Shown here: in pieces, positions 21,287 through 22,483 of the stretch | How the letters are laid out: each line of letters begins with the position of its first letter | How positions within the stretch are numbered: position 1 is the first letter of the stretch | NCBI GenBank assembly: GCA_051005135.1 | Contig: JBPCJQ010000092.1 | Coordinates: 1-22,483 of the forward strand | Direction: 5' to 3' | DNA: 22,483 bases | From: DATAQC01 sp051005135 | Lineage (GTDB): Bacteria; Actinomycetota; Acidimicrobiia; Acidimicrobiales; AC-14 | The notes under the pieces: model-generated | What the model was told of the DNA's origin: nothing | Databases searched by the model: none | Seen by the model: the letters and a program-made list of their open reading frames with translations, nothing else | Translations under genes and position numbers: made by a program

Positions 21287-21856
21287 GTGGCCGACCCCGC
21301 GTTCGTCACCCTGGAGGACTCGGCGCGCCTGGCCGGCCACGCCCGGTGGGTGGAGACCAGGCTCTTCGCGGTGCTGGGGGCCTGGGTCCAGGCTGAACCC
21401 GACCCTGCCGCCAAGATCTTCTGGGCTACCCGCAGCCGCCGCCACGGCAACCACGCCTCCGGATGGCACCAACGCCAGCCCCGGGTGGCCCATCTCGACA
21501 TCGACGCTCTCGTCGTTCCGGCCGGCACCTTCGCCAGCGAGGCGTTCGACGCCCTTGGCGCCTTGGGCGGAACGGGCCACACCGCCGCCCGCCTGGCGGC
21601 CGTTGGCCGGGTGTTGCTCCCCTCCCTGGTGACGGCTTACCGGACCTGGATGGAGCGTGCCCATCCCCTCGCCGACACTGCGGTGGTGGCATGGGCACGC
21701 CTGGTGGTCGACGACGAGGTCGCCGCCTGCGGCCGGGCACGAGAGTTGCTCGACGGCGCGACGGGCCCCGCCTCCCCCGCGGTCGGAGACGAGGGCTTGG
21801 CTGCCCTGCTGGGCGACGACGACATTCTCGGTTTGCCAGCCGCCTGGCGGGCATGA
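21287..21856 (+). CDS. Conserved actinobacterial protein of unknown function, possibly ferritin-like
   Basis: This 189-residue, mostly helical protein starts with LEDSARLAGHARWVETRLFAVLGAWV, continues with ATRSRRHGNHASGWHQRQP, and has long later helices (LLPSLVTAYRTWMERAH and VVAWARLVVDDEVAACGRARELL). It resembles, from memory, an actinobacterial family with an HxxW-H histidine cluster that may be a ferritin-like four-helix bundle. The expected Glu/His metal set is incomplete to my eye, so the fold and function are uncertain. The GTG start lies 7 nt after the nadE stop, so cotranscription is likely. Confidence 0.65.
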   Translation: MADPAFVTLEDSARLAGHARWVETRLFAVLGAWVQAEPDPAAKIFWATRSRRHGNHASGWHQRQPRVAHLDIDALVVPAGTFASEAFDALGALGGTGHTAARLAAVGRVLLPSLVTAYRTWMERAHPLADTAVVAWARLVVDDEVAACGRARELLDGATGPASPAVGDEGLAALLGDDDILGLPAAWRA

Positions 21857-22041
21857 GAACATGCAGAAGGCACCTGGCGGACGCCTTGTCTTGACCGTGC
21901 GGGTAAGATGGTCACGAGCACCTGCAGGTCCCGCCCCCAGGCCGGCCGGAATTGTCGCGTCGCTGCCGACGTTTGATCAGGTACCTGTAGCCACCCACAG
22001 TCACCCGAAATTCGGACAACCCGACACGAAGAAGGTTCATT
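21857..22041 (+). promoter_or_regulatory. Upstream region of the sigma factor gene
   Basis: This 185-nt region has no reading frame worth calling. TAAGAT at 21904-21909 is a plausible -10 element, but no good -35 is found 16-18 nt before it. If used, it gives a leader of about 125 nt. A small palindrome CCGAAATTCGG lies at 22005-22015. The purine-rich GAAGAAGG at 22028-22035 is the likely ribosome binding site. Confidence 0.35.
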
Positions 22042-22483
22042 TTGCCCAAGGAGCGCGTCGAGAGGGACGAGGAAGACCTTGTCCGGCTCTACCTCACCGA
22101 CATAGGGCAGTACCCACTGCTCACCAAGGACGACGAGGTCCGCCTGGCCAAGGCCATAGAGGCGGGGAACTCGGCGCGCTGCCAGGTCGACACCGACGGC
22201 AGCAACCTCCCCCCGGGAAAGCGCCGCGAGCTTCGCCGGGTCGCCCAAGAGGGCGTGCTGGCCCAGTCCACCTTCGTGAAGTCCAACCTGCGCCTGGTCG
22301 TGTCCATCGCCAAGAAGTACCAGGCATCGGGCCTACCCCTGCTCGACCTCATCCAAGAGGGCAACCTGGGCCTCATGCACGCGGTCGAGAAGTTCGACTG
22401 GCGCAAGGGCTTCAAGTTCTCCACCTACGCCACCTGGTGGATCCGCCAGGCCATCACCCGCGGCATCGCCAACACCGGTCGCA
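22042..22483 (+). CDS. RNA polymerase sigma-70 factor, primary-type (partial, cut by window end)
   Basis: This frame is open to the window end (147 codons seen). Region 1.2 is DLVRLYLTDIGQYPLLTKDD (12-31). Regions 2.1-2.4 follow: FVKSNLRLVVSIAKKY (78-93), LLDLIQEGNLGLMHAVEKFD (100-119), then FKFSTYATWWIRQAITRG (124-141). This is the group 1/2 (RpoD/SigA-like) core-binding and -10-recognition module. Region 1.1 is absent, so it may be either the principal sigma or a related group 2 factor. No ATG or GTG is available before the domain in this frame, and an upstream stop lies at 21988, so TTG 22042 with GAAGAAGG 6 nt before it is the likely start. Confidence 0.9.
   Translation, partial: MPKERVERDEEDLVRLYLTDIGQYPLLTKDDEVRLAKAIEAGNSARCQVDTDGSNLPPGKRRELRRVAQEGVLAQSTFVKSNLRLVVSIAKKYQASGLPLLDLIQEGNLGLMHAVEKFDWRKGFKFSTYATWWIRQAITRGIANTGR

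Noticed and set aside
19369..21582. Minus-strand extension of the SpoIID-domain frame by 738 codons
   Set aside because: It is entirely antisense to nadE and the next gene. The signal peptide beginning at 19368 marks the true start.
19413..21632. 739-codon plus-strand frame overlapping nadE in another frame
   Set aside because: The Arg-rich translation is a shadow. nadE in the neighbouring frame has all catalytic residues.

Overview
This window looks like chromosomal DNA from a high-GC actinobacterium, most likely a member of the Acidimicrobiia or a nearby deep lineage (moderate confidence). The reasons are the very GC-rich third codon positions, a metG-tatD gene pair, a 27-residue bL37-like ribosomal protein, an Amt gene preceded by an actinobacterial-type GlnR box, an actinobacterial BioB with a BsaP-like partner, and many start codons placed about 6 nt after a TANNNT hexamer (leaderless transcription). 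No rRNA, tRNA, CRISPR array or insertion sequence was seen.

Layout. Positions 1-329 are a low-complexity G/C-rich edge with no convincing gene. Positions 330-4981 (minus strand) hold housekeeping genes: ychF, a DUF192 gene and rsmI as one tight unit, then metG and tatD behind their own promoter. Positions 5038-6503 (plus strand) hold small genes: a TrxC-like zinc-ribbon protein of unknown function, a SnoaL-like protein, a TfoX N-terminal-domain protein and bL37.

Positions 6509-13581 form a nitrogen-control block. glnD and a small membrane-protein gene run leftward. Divergently, a 903-residue CPA2-type cation:proton antiporter carries a C-terminal half that resembles the HD-ACT-ACT half of GlnD, with the HD metal ligands lost. 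Then comes amt, preceded by a four-element GlnR operator (11924-11961). No glnK/PII gene is present here. The antiporter-GlnD-like fusion next to true glnD and amt is the most unusual object in the window. It suggests, by inference only, an ion or ammonium efflux protein gated by a glutamine-sensing domain.

Positions 13729-16608 hold an alpha/beta hydrolase, a soluble diiron acyl-ACP desaturase, and bioB with an overlapping gene for a cysteine-rich BsaP-like protein. This BioB lacks one classical [2Fe-2S] cysteine. Positions 16679-17752 hold a lower-GC D12-class adenine methyltransferase with no restriction partner, probably acquired. Positions 17749-21856 hold a secreted SpoIID/LytB-domain protein divergent from nadE (with a perfect 15-bp inverted repeat just upstream of its promoter) and a conserved hypothetical gene. 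The right edge cuts a primary-type sigma factor gene after 147 codons.
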